This document shows, piece by piece, positions 20,599-28,875 of a stretch of 64,000 bases of DNA (position 1 is the first letter of the stretch; the number at the start of each line of letters is the position of its first letter). The stretch is from contig JBBQBI010000010.1 in the NCBI GenBank assembly GCA_038363005.1, positions 1 through 64,000 on the forward strand, in the 5' to 3' direction. The notes under the pieces were generated by a model. It had not been told where the DNA came from. It searched no databases and saw only the letters and a program-made list of their open reading frames with translations. Origin of the DNA: JAKOWB01 sp038363005 (GTDB lineage: Bacteria > Pseudomonadota > Alphaproteobacteria > Kiloniellales > JACOMY01). Made by a program: the position numbers and the translations under genes.

Positions 20599-21630
20599 CT
20601 AGGCCGCATCAAGCGGCGCCACCAGCTGCTGGCCCGGCACCTGGATGCCGCCGCGCCGCTGGCCGACGCGGATCTCGCCATAGCGCTCGGCGAAGACCGG
20701 CGGCAGCTCCCGCCCCTGCCGTGCCGAGAGCCAGAGCCGCAGCAGGTGGCGGCGGCGCTCCGGCTCCGGCCAGTCCTCGTAAGCGCTGCGGGCGTGCAGG
20801 ATCTGGTGGTTGTGCAGGAACTGCAGGTCGCCGGGGCGGAAATCCATGTCGAGCCGCAGCTCAGGGCTGGCGGCCAAGCTGTCGACCAGGTCCATGGCCT
20901 CGAGCTGCGCCGGGGTCAGGCGCGGCACCTCGGGGAAGCGCTGCGCCGCCTCGATGAAGTCGCGGGCATAGATCGTGGTCACCTGCCCGCCGTGCAGGTG
21001 GGTGATGGCCATCTCGTAGGTGCGATCCTTGCCGGCCGGAATCTCGCCCTTGCGATCGATGGTGAAGGGCTGCCGCAGCACCTCGGCCAGGTCCGGGCGC
21101 CGCCGTTCGATCTCGCGGAAGATGGTGACCGAGGAAACCAGCGCGGAACGCCCGCCCTGCTTCGCTGGTTGCTGGCAGAGCAGCCCGACGACATCGCAGG
21201 AATCGGTGTGGAAGAGGTGGCGGTGGCTGGTCTGGTAGATGCGGGTCTGCGGGTTCCTGGGATCCTTGCCCAGGTCCTTCACGTGGCCCAGCAGGTGCCC
21301 GGCGGCGTTCTGCGGCACGGGATCGCCCAGGTGCAGTCCCAGGCCGTAGTAGGCCCAGGCGCAGCGCTGCCGCCCCCAGGCCTCGACCGGCAGGCCGCGC
21401 AGCAGCACGAAGCCGCGGCCCCAGACGATCTCCCGCGCCAGGTCGGCCAGGCGCGGCGCCAGGGTCGGCAAAGGGAAGTCATCTTGCGTCACAGTCAGCA
21501 GGTCGTCATGCCCTGCCTGGGCGGCGGTCACGGCGGCGTCGATCTCCGCCAGGTCGGCCGGCGACAGCAGCTCGATCCAGTCGCCTTTGGCGGCAAGCTC
21601 CGGGCCGTACCACTGGCCGGGATCGCGCAT
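20599..21630 (-). CDS. TauD/TfdA-family Fe(II)/2-oxoglutarate dioxygenase
   Basis: A 343-residue double-stranded beta-helix oxygenase in the TauD/gamma-butyrobetaine-hydroxylase group. The iron triad is visible as HTDSCD (H and D) and as HARSAYED near the C-terminus, followed by the RRRHLLRLWL arginines that bind 2-oxoglutarate. A GFVLLRGLPVE motif lies in the N-terminal part. The substrate is unknown. ATG 21630 lies 2 bases beyond the lipA stop, so the two are co-transcribed. No sulfonate or carnitine genes are nearby. Confidence 0.85.
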   Translation of the reverse strand: MRDPGQWYGPELAAKGDWIELLSPADLAEIDAAVTAAQAGHDDLLTVTQDDFPLPTLAPRLADLAREIVWGRGFVLLRGLPVEAWGRQRCAWAYYGLGLHLGDPVPQNAAGHLLGHVKDLGKDPRNPQTRIYQTSHRHLFHTDSCDVVGLLCQQPAKQGGRSALVSSVTIFREIERRRPDLAEVLRQPFTIDRKGEIPAGKDRTYEMAITHLHGGQVTTIYARDFIEAAQRFPEVPRLTPAQLEAMDLVDSLAASPELRLDMDFRPGDLQFLHNHQILHARSAYEDWPEPERRRHLLRLWLSARQGRELPPVFAERYGEIRVGQRRGGIQVPGQQLVAPLDAA

Positions 21631-21632
21631 GG

Positions 21633-22610
21633 CTACTGGGCGGCCGCCAGGCTGGCTAGGCGCGCCGCCTTCAGCCGCAGGAAGTCGGCGTCGGCGTGAT
21701 AGGAGCTGCGGGTCAGGGGCGAGGCCGAACAAAGGAGAAAGCCCTTGGCCTTGGCCAGGCGGGCGTAGCTCTGGAACTCGTCCGGCGTGACGAAGCGGTC
21801 GACGCGGTGGTGCTTGGGCGAGGGCTGCAGGTACTGGCCGATGGTCAGGAAATCCACATCGGCCGAGCGCAGGTCGTCCATCACCTGCGCCACCTCCTCC
21901 TTGGTCTCGCCCAGGCCGACTATGATGCCGGACTTGGTGAAGAGCGTCGGGTCCTGCCGCTTCACGTCGGACAGCAGGCGCAGCGAGTGGAAGTAGCGCG
22001 CGCCCGGCCGCACCTCGGGATAGAGGCGTGGCACGGTTTCCAGGTTGTGGTTGAAGACGTCGGGCCGGGCGACCACGACCTGCTCCAGCGCGCCGTCCTT
22101 GCGCAGGAAGTCCGGCGTCAGCACCTCGACCGTGGTGTCGGGGCAGTTGGCGCGCAGCTGCCGGATGACCTCGGCGAAGTGGCCGGCGCCGCCATCGTCC
22201 AGGTCGTCGCGGTCGACCGAGGTGATGACGACGTGCTTGAGGCCCAGCTTGGCCACCGCCAGGGCGACGTTCAGCGGCTCGTGCGGGTTGACCGCGCCGG
22301 GCTTTCCGGTGGCGACGTTGCAGAAGCTGCAGGCCCGCGTGCAGGTGTCGCCCAGAATCATCATGGTGGCGTGGCGCTGCTTCCAGCATTCGCCGATGTT
22401 GGGGCAGGCCGCCTCCTCGCAGACCGTGGCCAGCTTGTGCTCGCGCACGATGGCCTTGGTCGCCAGGTATTCGGGCGAGGTCGGTGCCTTGACGCGCAGC
22501 CAGTCCGGCTTGCCGCGCTGCACCGGCTGGTCCGGGCGGTGGGCCTTTTCCGGGTGGCGGAGCTTGGGCTCGGCGGCTGTCTCGGTGGGTAGCGTGATGT
22601 CGTTTGCCAT
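21633..22610 (-). CDS. lipA: Lipoyl synthase LipA
   Basis: A 325-residue radical-SAM enzyme that inserts two sulfurs into octanoyl chains on lipoyl domains. The auxiliary cluster cysteines are C64, C69 and C75 (CEEAACPNIGEC), and the SAM cluster is C90, C94 and C97 (CTRACSFC). The C-terminal RSSY serine motif is present (LTRSSYHA). It lies downstream of lpdA and the pdh genes, whose E2 and E1-beta lipoyl lysines it modifies. ATG 22610 (MANDITLP) is preferred over upstream in-frame starts. Confidence 0.98.
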   Translation of the reverse strand: MANDITLPTETAAEPKLRHPEKAHRPDQPVQRGKPDWLRVKAPTSPEYLATKAIVREHKLATVCEEAACPNIGECWKQRHATMMILGDTCTRACSFCNVATGKPGAVNPHEPLNVALAVAKLGLKHVVITSVDRDDLDDGGAGHFAEVIRQLRANCPDTTVEVLTPDFLRKDGALEQVVVARPDVFNHNLETVPRLYPEVRPGARYFHSLRLLSDVKRQDPTLFTKSGIIVGLGETKEEVAQVMDDLRSADVDFLTIGQYLQPSPKHHRVDRFVTPDEFQSYARLAKAKGFLLCSASPLTRSSYHADADFLRLKAARLASLAAAQ

Positions 22611-22693
22611 GGTCACCAGCATATGGGCACAGAAGGTTGCCCGATCCAGCAGAGGATAGCACTTCTGCCCGCTCCCTCCCTCGCGCGAAGCGT

Positions 22694-22764
22694 GGGGGAG
22701 GGTTGGGGAGGGGGTCCTGACGAAGCAGCTCGCCCGTCGACACCCCCTCCCCAACCCCTCCCCC
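22694..22764. repeat. Long GC-rich inverted repeat between lipA and lpdA
   Basis: The arms at 22694-22715 and 22742-22764 read GGGGGAGGGTTGGGGAGG and its complement, differing by one base, with a 26-base loop. It lies in the 185-bp gap between lpdA and lipA. It could stop or stabilise the lpdA transcript. The C/G tract style resembles dispersed palindromes common in alphaproteobacteria. There is no T tract, so a classical terminator is not certain. Confidence 0.75.
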
Positions 22765-22795
22765 ATCTGCGATGGGATAGGGGCTTTGGCGGCCC

Positions 22796-24196
22796 CTAGG
22801 TGTGAATCACCCGGCCATAAGCGTCCAACACCGATTCGTGCATCGTTTCCGACAGCGTCGGGTGCGGGAAGACCGTGTGGAACAGCTCTTCTTCCGTGGT
22901 CTCAAGGCCCATGGCGATGACGAAGCCCTGGATCAGCTCGGTCACCTCGGCGCCGACCAGGTGGGCGCCGAGCAGCTGCCCGGTCTTCTTGTCGAAGATG
23001 GTCTTCACCAAACCCTGGTCCTCGCCCAGCGCGATGGCCTTGCCGTTGCCGACGAAGGGGAAGCGACCGACGCGAATGTCCCTGCCCAGCTCCTTGGCCT
23101 TCTTCTCGGTCAGCCCGACGGAGGCGATCTGCGGGCTGCAGTAGGTGCAGCCGGGGATCTGCAGCTTGTCCATCGGATGCGGGTGCTTGTCCGCGATGCC
23201 CTCGATGCAGATGACGCCCTCATGCTCGGCCTTGTGCGCCAGCATGGGCGGGCCGGCGACGTCACCGATGGCATAGAGGCCCTTCACGTTGGTGCGGCCC
23301 AGGCCATCGACCTTGATGGTGCCGCGCTCGGTGGCGGCGCCCAGCGCCTCCAGCCCCAGGTTCTCGATGTTGCCGACCACGCCGACGGCGGAGATCACCC
23401 GGTCGACCGTCAGCTCGCTCTTGCCGCCCTTGGCGTCCTCGATAGTCGCAGTGACGCTGTCACTGCCCTTCTTCAGGCTCAGCACCTTGGCGCCGGTCAG
23501 GATCTTCATGCCCTGCTTCTCGAACTGCTTGCGGGCGAAGGCGGCGATCTCCTCGTCCTCCACCGGCAGGATCTGCGGCAGCACCTCGACCACCGTCACC
23601 TCGGCGCCCATGGTGCGGTAGAAGCTGGCGAACTCGATGCCAATAGCGCCGGAGCCGACGACCAGCAGCGACTTCGGCATGGCCTCGGGCACCATGGCCT
23701 CGAAATAGGTCCAGACCAGCTTCTTGTCCGGCTCCAGCCCCGGCAGCACGCGCGGCCGCGCGCCGGTGGCGATGATGATGTGCTTGGCGCTGAACTCGCC
23801 CACCGCCTTGCCGTCCTTGGCGACGGCGACCTTGGAAGCCGACAGCAGCTTGGCCTCGCCGTCGATCACCGTGATCTTGTTCTTCTTCATCAGGAAGCCG
23901 ACGCCGCCGTTCAGCCGCTTGGCGACACCGCGCGAGCGCTCGACGATCTTCTTGATATCGAAGCCGACCTTCTCCGCCGTCAGGCCATAGGCCTGCGGGT
24001 GCGTCATGTAGTGATAGACCTCCGCCGAACGCAGCAGCGCTTTGGTCGGGATGCAGCCCCAGTTCAGGCAGATGCCACCCAGGTAGGCGCGCTCCACCAC
24101 CGCCGTCTTGAGGCCCAGCTGCGCCGAACGGATCGCCGCGACGTAGCCGCCCGGCCCGCCGCCGATGATGAGAACGTCGAAGGAAGTATCGGCCAT
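22796..24196 (-). CDS. lpdA: Dihydrolipoyl dehydrogenase (E3)
   Basis: A 466-residue flavoprotein that reoxidises dihydrolipoyl groups with NAD+ for the pyruvate dehydrogenase complex. It has the FAD motif GGGPGGYVAA, the redox disulfide C43/C48 in GICLNWGCIPTK, the NAD motif GSGAIGIEFAS and the C-terminal FPHPTLSE carrying the catalytic His-Glu pair. No lipoyl domain is fused. ATG 24196 was chosen; an upstream extension runs into a dispersed palindrome. It is the last pdh gene before lipA. Confidence 0.97.
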   Translation of the reverse strand: MADTSFDVLIIGGGPGGYVAAIRSAQLGLKTAVVERAYLGGICLNWGCIPTKALLRSAEVYHYMTHPQAYGLTAEKVGFDIKKIVERSRGVAKRLNGGVGFLMKKNKITVIDGEAKLLSASKVAVAKDGKAVGEFSAKHIIIATGARPRVLPGLEPDKKLVWTYFEAMVPEAMPKSLLVVGSGAIGIEFASFYRTMGAEVTVVEVLPQILPVEDEEIAAFARKQFEKQGMKILTGAKVLSLKKGSDSVTATIEDAKGGKSELTVDRVISAVGVVGNIENLGLEALGAATERGTIKVDGLGRTNVKGLYAIGDVAGPPMLAHKAEHEGVICIEGIADKHPHPMDKLQIPGCTYCSPQIASVGLTEKKAKELGRDIRVGRFPFVGNGKAIALGEDQGLVKTIFDKKTGQLLGAHLVGAEVTELIQGFVIAMGLETTEEELFHTVFPHPTLSETMHESVLDAYGRVIHT

Positions 24197-24232
24197 GGGT
24201 TCTCGCTTTCCGCTTGCTAGCTCCGCCTTACC

Positions 24233-24305
24233 CGTCATGCCCGGGCTTGACCCGGGCATCCAGGTCTTCGTCGGCTGGATGGCCGGGTCAAGCTCGGCCA
24301 TGACG
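24233..24305. repeat. Dispersed palindrome (CGTCATGCCCGGGCTTGA type)
   Basis: Arms of about 30 bases (24233-24262 and 24276-24305) run from CGTCATGCCCGGGCTTGACC to its imperfect complement ending GGCCATGACG, with a 13-base loop. It fills most of the 132-bp gap between the hypothetical gene and lpdA. This family of imperfect palindromes is widespread between genes in alphaproteobacteria. The role is unknown; it may shape mRNA stability. Confidence 0.75.
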
Positions 24306-24328
24306 AAACAAAGAAACGCATCAAGACC

Positions 24329-24751
24329 CTATTCCACCGCCTTGTATCTCCAGCTCCCCTGTACCAGGTCGCGGCACTGGTGCGCGATCTCGATGGAGGG
24401 TGTGTTCAGCTTGCTGCGGTCGGCGTCGAAGTCGAGCGGCAACAGCACGTTCTTGTAGGCCACCATGGCCTGCGCCAGGGCCGAGTTCTCCACGATGGCC
24501 AGCGGGCCGTAGTAGAGCTTCAGGAAGGTTTCGCGGTTCTCCTCGTAGGTGTCCTCGACCTGGGTCACGGCGATCAGCGCCGCGGCGCTCGAGGCCTCAA
24601 TGCAGAAGGCCAGTTGCTTCTCCAGGAAGGGCTTGCGGGCGTCGATGGCGAACTCGGCGCCGAACTTCCAGATGGCCCAGACCGCGACGACGAACAGCGC
24701 CCCGATCTTGATGAGCTTCTCGCCGATCTCGACCTTGTCCTTCAGGGTCAT
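24329..24751 (-). CDS. Hypothetical single-pass membrane protein in the pdh operon
   Basis: A 140-residue protein I do not recognise. Residues about 16-30 (IGALFVVAVWAIWKF) form one membrane segment. A charged, mostly helical region follows (RKPFLEKQLAFCIEASSAAA) and then a C-terminal domain with CRDLVQGSWRYKAVE. It lies between pdhC and lpdA on the same strand, 35 bp after pdhC, so it should be co-transcribed with pyruvate dehydrogenase. Whether it has anything to do with the complex is unknown. Confidence 0.72.
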   Translation of the reverse strand: MTLKDKVEIGEKLIKIGALFVVAVWAIWKFGAEFAIDARKPFLEKQLAFCIEASSAAALIAVTQVEDTYEENRETFLKLYYGPLAIVENSALAQAMVAYKNVLLPLDFDADRSKLNTPSIEIAHQCRDLVQGSWRYKAVE

Positions 24752-24786
24752 GGCTCACCCTCCGCGCGCCTGGCGCGCCTGGTCGC

Positions 24787-26136
24787 TCACAGCAGCATGG
24801 TCAGCGGGTCTTCGATCAGCTTCTTGAAGGCGGCGAGATATTCGGCCCCCACCGCGCCGTCGACCACGCGGTGGTCGACCGAGAGCGTGGCGCACATCAC
24901 CGTGGCGATGGCGAGCGCGCCGGCCTTCACCACCGGGCGCTGCTCGCCGGCGCCGATCGCCAGGATGCAGCCCTGCGGCGGGTTGATCACCGCCTCGAAC
25001 TGCTTCACCCCGAACATGCCGAGGTTGGAGATCGAGAAGGTGCCGCCCTGGTACTCCTCGGGCTTCAGCTTGTTGTCGCGGGCGCGCGCCGCCAGGTCCT
25101 TCATCTCCACCGCGATGCTGGCCAGGCCCTTGCCCTCGGCCGCCTTGACGATGGGGGTGATGAGGCCGCCCGGGGTCGCCACCGCGACCGAGACGTCGGC
25201 GTGTTCGTAGAACAGGATGCCCGAGGGATCGTAGGAGGCGTTGGCCGCCGGCACCTTCTTCAATGCCAGGGCGACGGCGCGGATGACGAAGTCGTTGACC
25301 GAGATCTTGGTCGTGGATTTCTGCGCCTCCAGCTTGGCGTTGAGTTCGCTGCGCACCTTCAGCAGCGCGTCGATCTCGCAATCCATCGTCAGGTAGAAGT
25401 GCGGCACCGTCTGCTTGGACTCGGTCAGGCGCTGGGCGATGACCTTGCGCATGCCGCTGAGCGGCTCCTGCCGGTAGGGCATCTTCAGCAGGTCGGCAAG
25501 CTGCTTGGCGCCGGGGCCGGCAGCCTTGGGCGCCGTCGCCGGCACGCCCGCGGGCGCTGCCGCCGGGGCCGCCGCGGCCTTCGGTGCCTTGCCGCCGGAC
25601 AGCGCGGCCTCGACGTCGGATTTCACCACGCGGCCGTTCGGGCCGCTGCCCTGGATCGCCTTGAGGTCGAGGCCCGACTGTTCCGCCATGCGACGGGCCA
25701 GAGGCGAGGCGAAGGTGCGGTCGCCATCACCGCTTGGCGCCGGAGCCGGAGCCGGAGCCGGCGCGGGGGCCGCGGCGGGTGCCGGCGCAGCGGCGGGGGC
25801 CGGTGCAGGAGCCTCTGCCTTGGCGGCCGGCGCGGGTGCTGGCGCCGGGGCGGCGGCTGGCTTGGCGCCGGCGCCGACCGTCTTGGCGTCCTCGCCCTCC
25901 TCCGCCAGCACGGCGATGGGGGCATTGACGGCGACGCCCTCGGTGCCGGCAGCCACCAGGATCTTCGCCAAGGTGCCCTCGTCGACCGCTTCGACCTCCA
26001 TGGTCGCCTTGTCGGTCTCGATCTCGCAGAGCACGTCGCCGGCCTTGACCTTGTCGCCCTCGGCCTTGAGCCACTTGGCCAGTTTGCCCTCGGTCATGGT
26101 GGGCGACAGCGCCGGCATCAGGATATTGATCGACAT
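24787..26136 (-). CDS. pdhC: Pyruvate dehydrogenase E2, dihydrolipoamide acetyltransferase
   Basis: A 449-residue E2 core subunit that transfers acetyl from lipoamide to CoA. One lipoyl domain has lipoyl-lysine K43 (EIETDKATME). A long Ala-Pro-rich flexible linker follows, then the E3-binding domain (FASPLARRMAEQ...GRVVKSDV), a second linker and the catalytic domain with active-site His in DHRVVDGAVGAEYL. ATG 26136 was chosen because it begins at MSINILMPALSP. The gene order pdhA-pdhB-pdhC is intact. Confidence 0.97.
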   Translation of the reverse strand: MSINILMPALSPTMTEGKLAKWLKAEGDKVKAGDVLCEIETDKATMEVEAVDEGTLAKILVAAGTEGVAVNAPIAVLAEEGEDAKTVGAGAKPAAAPAPAPAPAAKAEAPAPAPAAAPAPAAAPAPAPAPAPAPSGDGDRTFASPLARRMAEQSGLDLKAIQGSGPNGRVVKSDVEAALSGGKAPKAAAAPAAAPAGVPATAPKAAGPGAKQLADLLKMPYRQEPLSGMRKVIAQRLTESKQTVPHFYLTMDCEIDALLKVRSELNAKLEAQKSTTKISVNDFVIRAVALALKKVPAANASYDPSGILFYEHADVSVAVATPGGLITPIVKAAEGKGLASIAVEMKDLAARARDNKLKPEEYQGGTFSISNLGMFGVKQFEAVINPPQGCILAIGAGEQRPVVKAGALAIATVMCATLSVDHRVVDGAVGAEYLAAFKKLIEDPLTMLL

Positions 26137-26167
26137 GGAACTCGGAGCCCCTCTTGGAAACTTGCGG

Positions 26168-27523
26168 TCAGCGGTAAAGCACGGCCTTGGCGCCCTGGAC
26201 GATGTCGGCCACCTGCGGCAGCGCGAGCTTCTCCAGGTTGGCGGCATAGGGCAGCGGCACGTCGGCGCCATGGACGCGCTTGACCGGCGCGTCGAGCCAG
26301 TCGAAGGCCGCTTCCATCATCAGCGCCGCCAGCTCTGACCCAATGCCGGCGAAGGGCCAGCCTTCCTCGCAGGAGACCAGGCGGTTGGTCTTCTTCACCG
26401 AGGCGACGATGGTCTCGGTATCCAGCGGGCGCAGGCTGCGCAGGTCGATGACCTCGGCCTCGATGCCCTCCTTCGCCAACTCCTCGGCGGCGGCCAGCGC
26501 CTTGCCGACCATGATCGAGAAGGCGGTGATGGTGACGTCCTTGCCCGGCCGCACGATGCGCGCCTTGCCGATCGGCACCGTCCAGTCGTCGCTCTTCGGC
26601 ACCGGGAAGGACTGGCCGTAGAGGATCTCGTTCTCCAGGAAGATGACCGGGTTGGGATTGCGGATCGCGCTCTTCAGCAGGCCCTTGGCGTCGGCGGCGG
26701 AGTAAGGCGCCAGCACGATCAGCCCCGGCACGTGGGCATACCACGAGGCATAGCACTGCGAGTGCTGGGCGCCGACGCGCGCCGCCGCGCCATTCGGCCC
26801 GCGGAACACGATGGGGCTGCTGATCTGGCCGCCCGACATGTAGTGCGTCTTGGCGGCCGAATTGATGATGTGGTCCATCGCCTGCATGGCGAAGTTGAAG
26901 GTCATGAACTCGACGATGGGCTTCAGGCCGTACATGGCCGCGCCAGTGCCAAGGCCGGCGAAGCCCATCTCGGTAATCGGCGTGTCGATGATGCGCTTGG
27001 GGCCGAACTCGTCGAGCAGTCCTTGGCTGACCTTATAGGCGCCCTGGTACTGCGCCACCTCCTCGCCCAGCAGCAGCACCTTGGAGTCCCGCCGCATCTC
27101 CTCGGCCATGGCGTCGCGCAAAGCCTCGCGCACCGTCTGGGTCTGGGTTTCGCCGCTCCACTCCTGCTCGGCCGGGATCGGGGTCGCAGCCGGTGCGTGG
27201 GCCGGTGCGGCGGCGGGTGCCGGCGCCTCGGCCTTGGGTGCCGCGGCCGGCGCAGGCGCTGGCGCGGCTGCCTTGAGGTCCTCGCCTTCGGCCTGCAGCT
27301 GGGCGATGACGGCATTCACCGCGACGTTCTCGGTGCCGGCGGGCACCAGGATCTTCACCAGCGTGCCCTCGTCGACCGCCTCGACCTCCATAGTCGCCTT
27401 GTCGGTCTCGATTTCGCAGAGCACGTCGCCAGCCTTGACCTTGTCGCCTTCGGCCTTGAGCCACTTGGCCAGCTTGCCCTCGGTCATGGTGGGGGACAGG
27501 GCGGGCATCAGGATGTCGGTCAT
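26168..27523 (-). CDS. pdhB: Pyruvate dehydrogenase E1 beta with N-terminal lipoyl domain
   Basis: A 451-residue E1-beta subunit carrying an extra N-terminal lipoyl domain (1 to about 80, K42 in EIETDKATME) almost identical to that of PdhC, then an Ala-Pro linker, then the transketolase-like beta domain (VREALRDAMAEEMRRD, MGFAGLGTGAAMYGL, GPNGAAARVGAQHSQ). The fusion is typical of alphaproteobacteria such as Sinorhizobium. With PdhA it decarboxylates pyruvate using thiamine diphosphate. Confidence 0.97.
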   Translation of the reverse strand: MTDILMPALSPTMTEGKLAKWLKAEGDKVKAGDVLCEIETDKATMEVEAVDEGTLVKILVPAGTENVAVNAVIAQLQAEGEDLKAAAPAPAPAAAPKAEAPAPAAAPAHAPAATPIPAEQEWSGETQTQTVREALRDAMAEEMRRDSKVLLLGEEVAQYQGAYKVSQGLLDEFGPKRIIDTPITEMGFAGLGTGAAMYGLKPIVEFMTFNFAMQAMDHIINSAAKTHYMSGGQISSPIVFRGPNGAAARVGAQHSQCYASWYAHVPGLIVLAPYSAADAKGLLKSAIRNPNPVIFLENEILYGQSFPVPKSDDWTVPIGKARIVRPGKDVTITAFSIMVGKALAAAEELAKEGIEAEVIDLRSLRPLDTETIVASVKKTNRLVSCEEGWPFAGIGSELAALMMEAAFDWLDAPVKRVHGADVPLPYAANLEKLALPQVADIVQGAKAVLYR

Positions 27524-27538
27524 GTGTTCTGCCCTTCC

Positions 27539-28567
27539 CTATTCAGCCGCCACCAGGACCTCGGTCCAGAGCTCGGCCGGATCGGGCTCTGGCGAGGACT
27601 GGGCGAAATCGGCGGCGTCGGTGACGATCTCCTTGATCTCGCGATCCAGCTCCTTGAGCTTGGCCTCGTCGATGATCCCGGATGCCAGCATCTGGGTCTT
27701 CAGGTTGTCGATGGGATCGTGTTCGGAGCGGTACTTCTGCACCTCCTCCTTGGAGCGGTACTTGGCCGGATCGGACATCGAGTGGCCGCGATAGCGGTAG
27801 GTCTGCATCTCCATGATGTAGGGACCCTTGCCGCCCTTCACGTAGTCGACGACCTTCTTGCCGGCCTCCATCACCTCGATCACGTCCATGCCGTCGACCT
27901 GGACGCCGGGAATCCCGTAGGCCTGGCCGCGGTGATAGAGCTCGGTCGACTTGGCCGAAGAGCGCTCAATGGCGGTGCCCATGCCGTACTTGTTGTTCTC
28001 GATCACCACCACCTGCGGCAGCTTCCACAGCGCCGCCATGTTAAAGGTCTCGTAGACTTGGCCCTGGTTCAGCGCGCCGTCACCCAGGTAGGTGAGGCAG
28101 CAGGCGTTCTCTTCCAGGTATTTCTGCGCGAAGGCGACGCCAGCGCCGATCGGCACCTGGGCGCCGACGATGCCGTGGCCGCCGAAGAATTTCTGTTCGC
28201 GGCTGAACATGTGCATCGAGCCGCCCTTGCCCTTGGAATAGCCGCCGCGCCGGCCGGTCAGCTCCGCCATCACGCCGCGCGGATCCATGCCGCAGGCCAG
28301 CATGTGGCCATGGTCGCGATAGGAGGTGACCACCGAGTCCTTGCCGGTCTCGATGCAGGCCTGCAGGCCCACCACCACGGCCTCCTGACCGATGTAGAGG
28401 TGGCAGAAGCCGCCGATCAGGCCCATGCCGTACATCTGGCCCGCCTTCTCCTCGAAGCGGCGGATCAGCAGCATATCCCGATAGAGCTTGGCGACGAGCT
28501 TGGGATCGTTGCCGGCGAAAGCCTTGCCCTTGGCGGCTTTCTTCGGGCCTTCGGTCTTGCTGGCCAT
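27539..28567 (-). CDS. pdhA: Pyruvate dehydrogenase E1 alpha
   Basis: A 342-residue E1-alpha subunit. The thiamine-diphosphate motif runs from GDGALNQGQVYE to VVVIENNKYG, and the phosphorylation-loop-like segment TYRYRGHSMSDPAKYR is conserved. ATG 28567 (MASKTEGPKK) is chosen over upstream starts. It is the first gene of the pdh operon. Its upstream region is AT-rich and is cut off from ftsB by the IS1595-family insertion that ends 240 bp from the start codon. Confidence 0.97.
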   Translation of the reverse strand: MASKTEGPKKAAKGKAFAGNDPKLVAKLYRDMLLIRRFEEKAGQMYGMGLIGGFCHLYIGQEAVVVGLQACIETGKDSVVTSYRDHGHMLACGMDPRGVMAELTGRRGGYSKGKGGSMHMFSREQKFFGGHGIVGAQVPIGAGVAFAQKYLEENACCLTYLGDGALNQGQVYETFNMAALWKLPQVVVIENNKYGMGTAIERSSAKSTELYHRGQAYGIPGVQVDGMDVIEVMEAGKKVVDYVKGGKGPYIMEMQTYRYRGHSMSDPAKYRSKEEVQKYRSEHDPIDNLKTQMLASGIIDEAKLKELDREIKEIVTDAADFAQSSPEPDPAELWTEVLVAAE

Positions 28568-28798
28568 GCGTTTCCCCTGATGGCGAAGCCACGCTGGCCC
28601 TTCGACGGACCAGCTTTGAGGCAGAGGATAATGCGCAACGGGCCGAGGGGCAAGTTTTCGGCGACATTCCACTAAACTATTAAAAATTAACGGTTAAATG
28701 AAGATTAATGCAAAATTAGTTAATCTGCACAATTCTCCCTCACTAAAAATGCCCATCGGACAGCCGGCTGGGCCCAGTGGGCTGCCAGATTGGGGCGA
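28568..28798. other. pdhA upstream region
   Basis: There is no gene here. About 28660-28740 is strikingly AT-rich compared with its surroundings and probably holds the pdhA promoter on the minus strand; one possible reading is TTGCAT, 17 bases, TTAATT. The insertion sequence begins just beyond it. Confidence 0.5.
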
Positions 28799-28806
28799 AA
28801 ATGAAT
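28799..28806. repeat. Target-site duplication, left copy
   Basis: AAATGAAT directly outside the left inverted repeat matches the copy at 32411-32418 exactly. An 8-bp duplication is the length made by IS1595-family elements. Confidence 0.92.
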
Positions 28807-28832
28807 GGGAACTATATACTTGACTCCCTTAC
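28807..28832 (+). repeat. Left terminal inverted repeat
   Basis: It begins GGGAACTATATACTTGACTC and matches the right end in 23 of 26 positions when that end is reversed and complemented. The shared blocks are GGGAA, TATATACTT and ACTCCCTT. Confidence 0.92.
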
Positions 28833-28875
28833 CTCGAAACGGTAATGTTTCCCTACGCTTTTGGGGGTTCGTGCC

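Noticed and set aside
20599..22743. A single 714-codon frame across the lipA region and the TauD-like gene
   Set aside because: The upstream part is an out-of-frame reading of lipA; the dioxygenase begins at 21630.
25623..25925. Short repeats of GCCGGAGCCGGA type
   Set aside because: They encode the Ala-Pro-rich flexible linkers of PdhC and are protein-level low complexity, not a DNA repeat element.
26732..28675. A 647-codon open frame on the plus strand opposite pdhB and pdhA
   Set aside because: It is the antisense shadow of two certain genes in G+C-rich DNA; its translation is His/Asp/Leu-rich with no domain.
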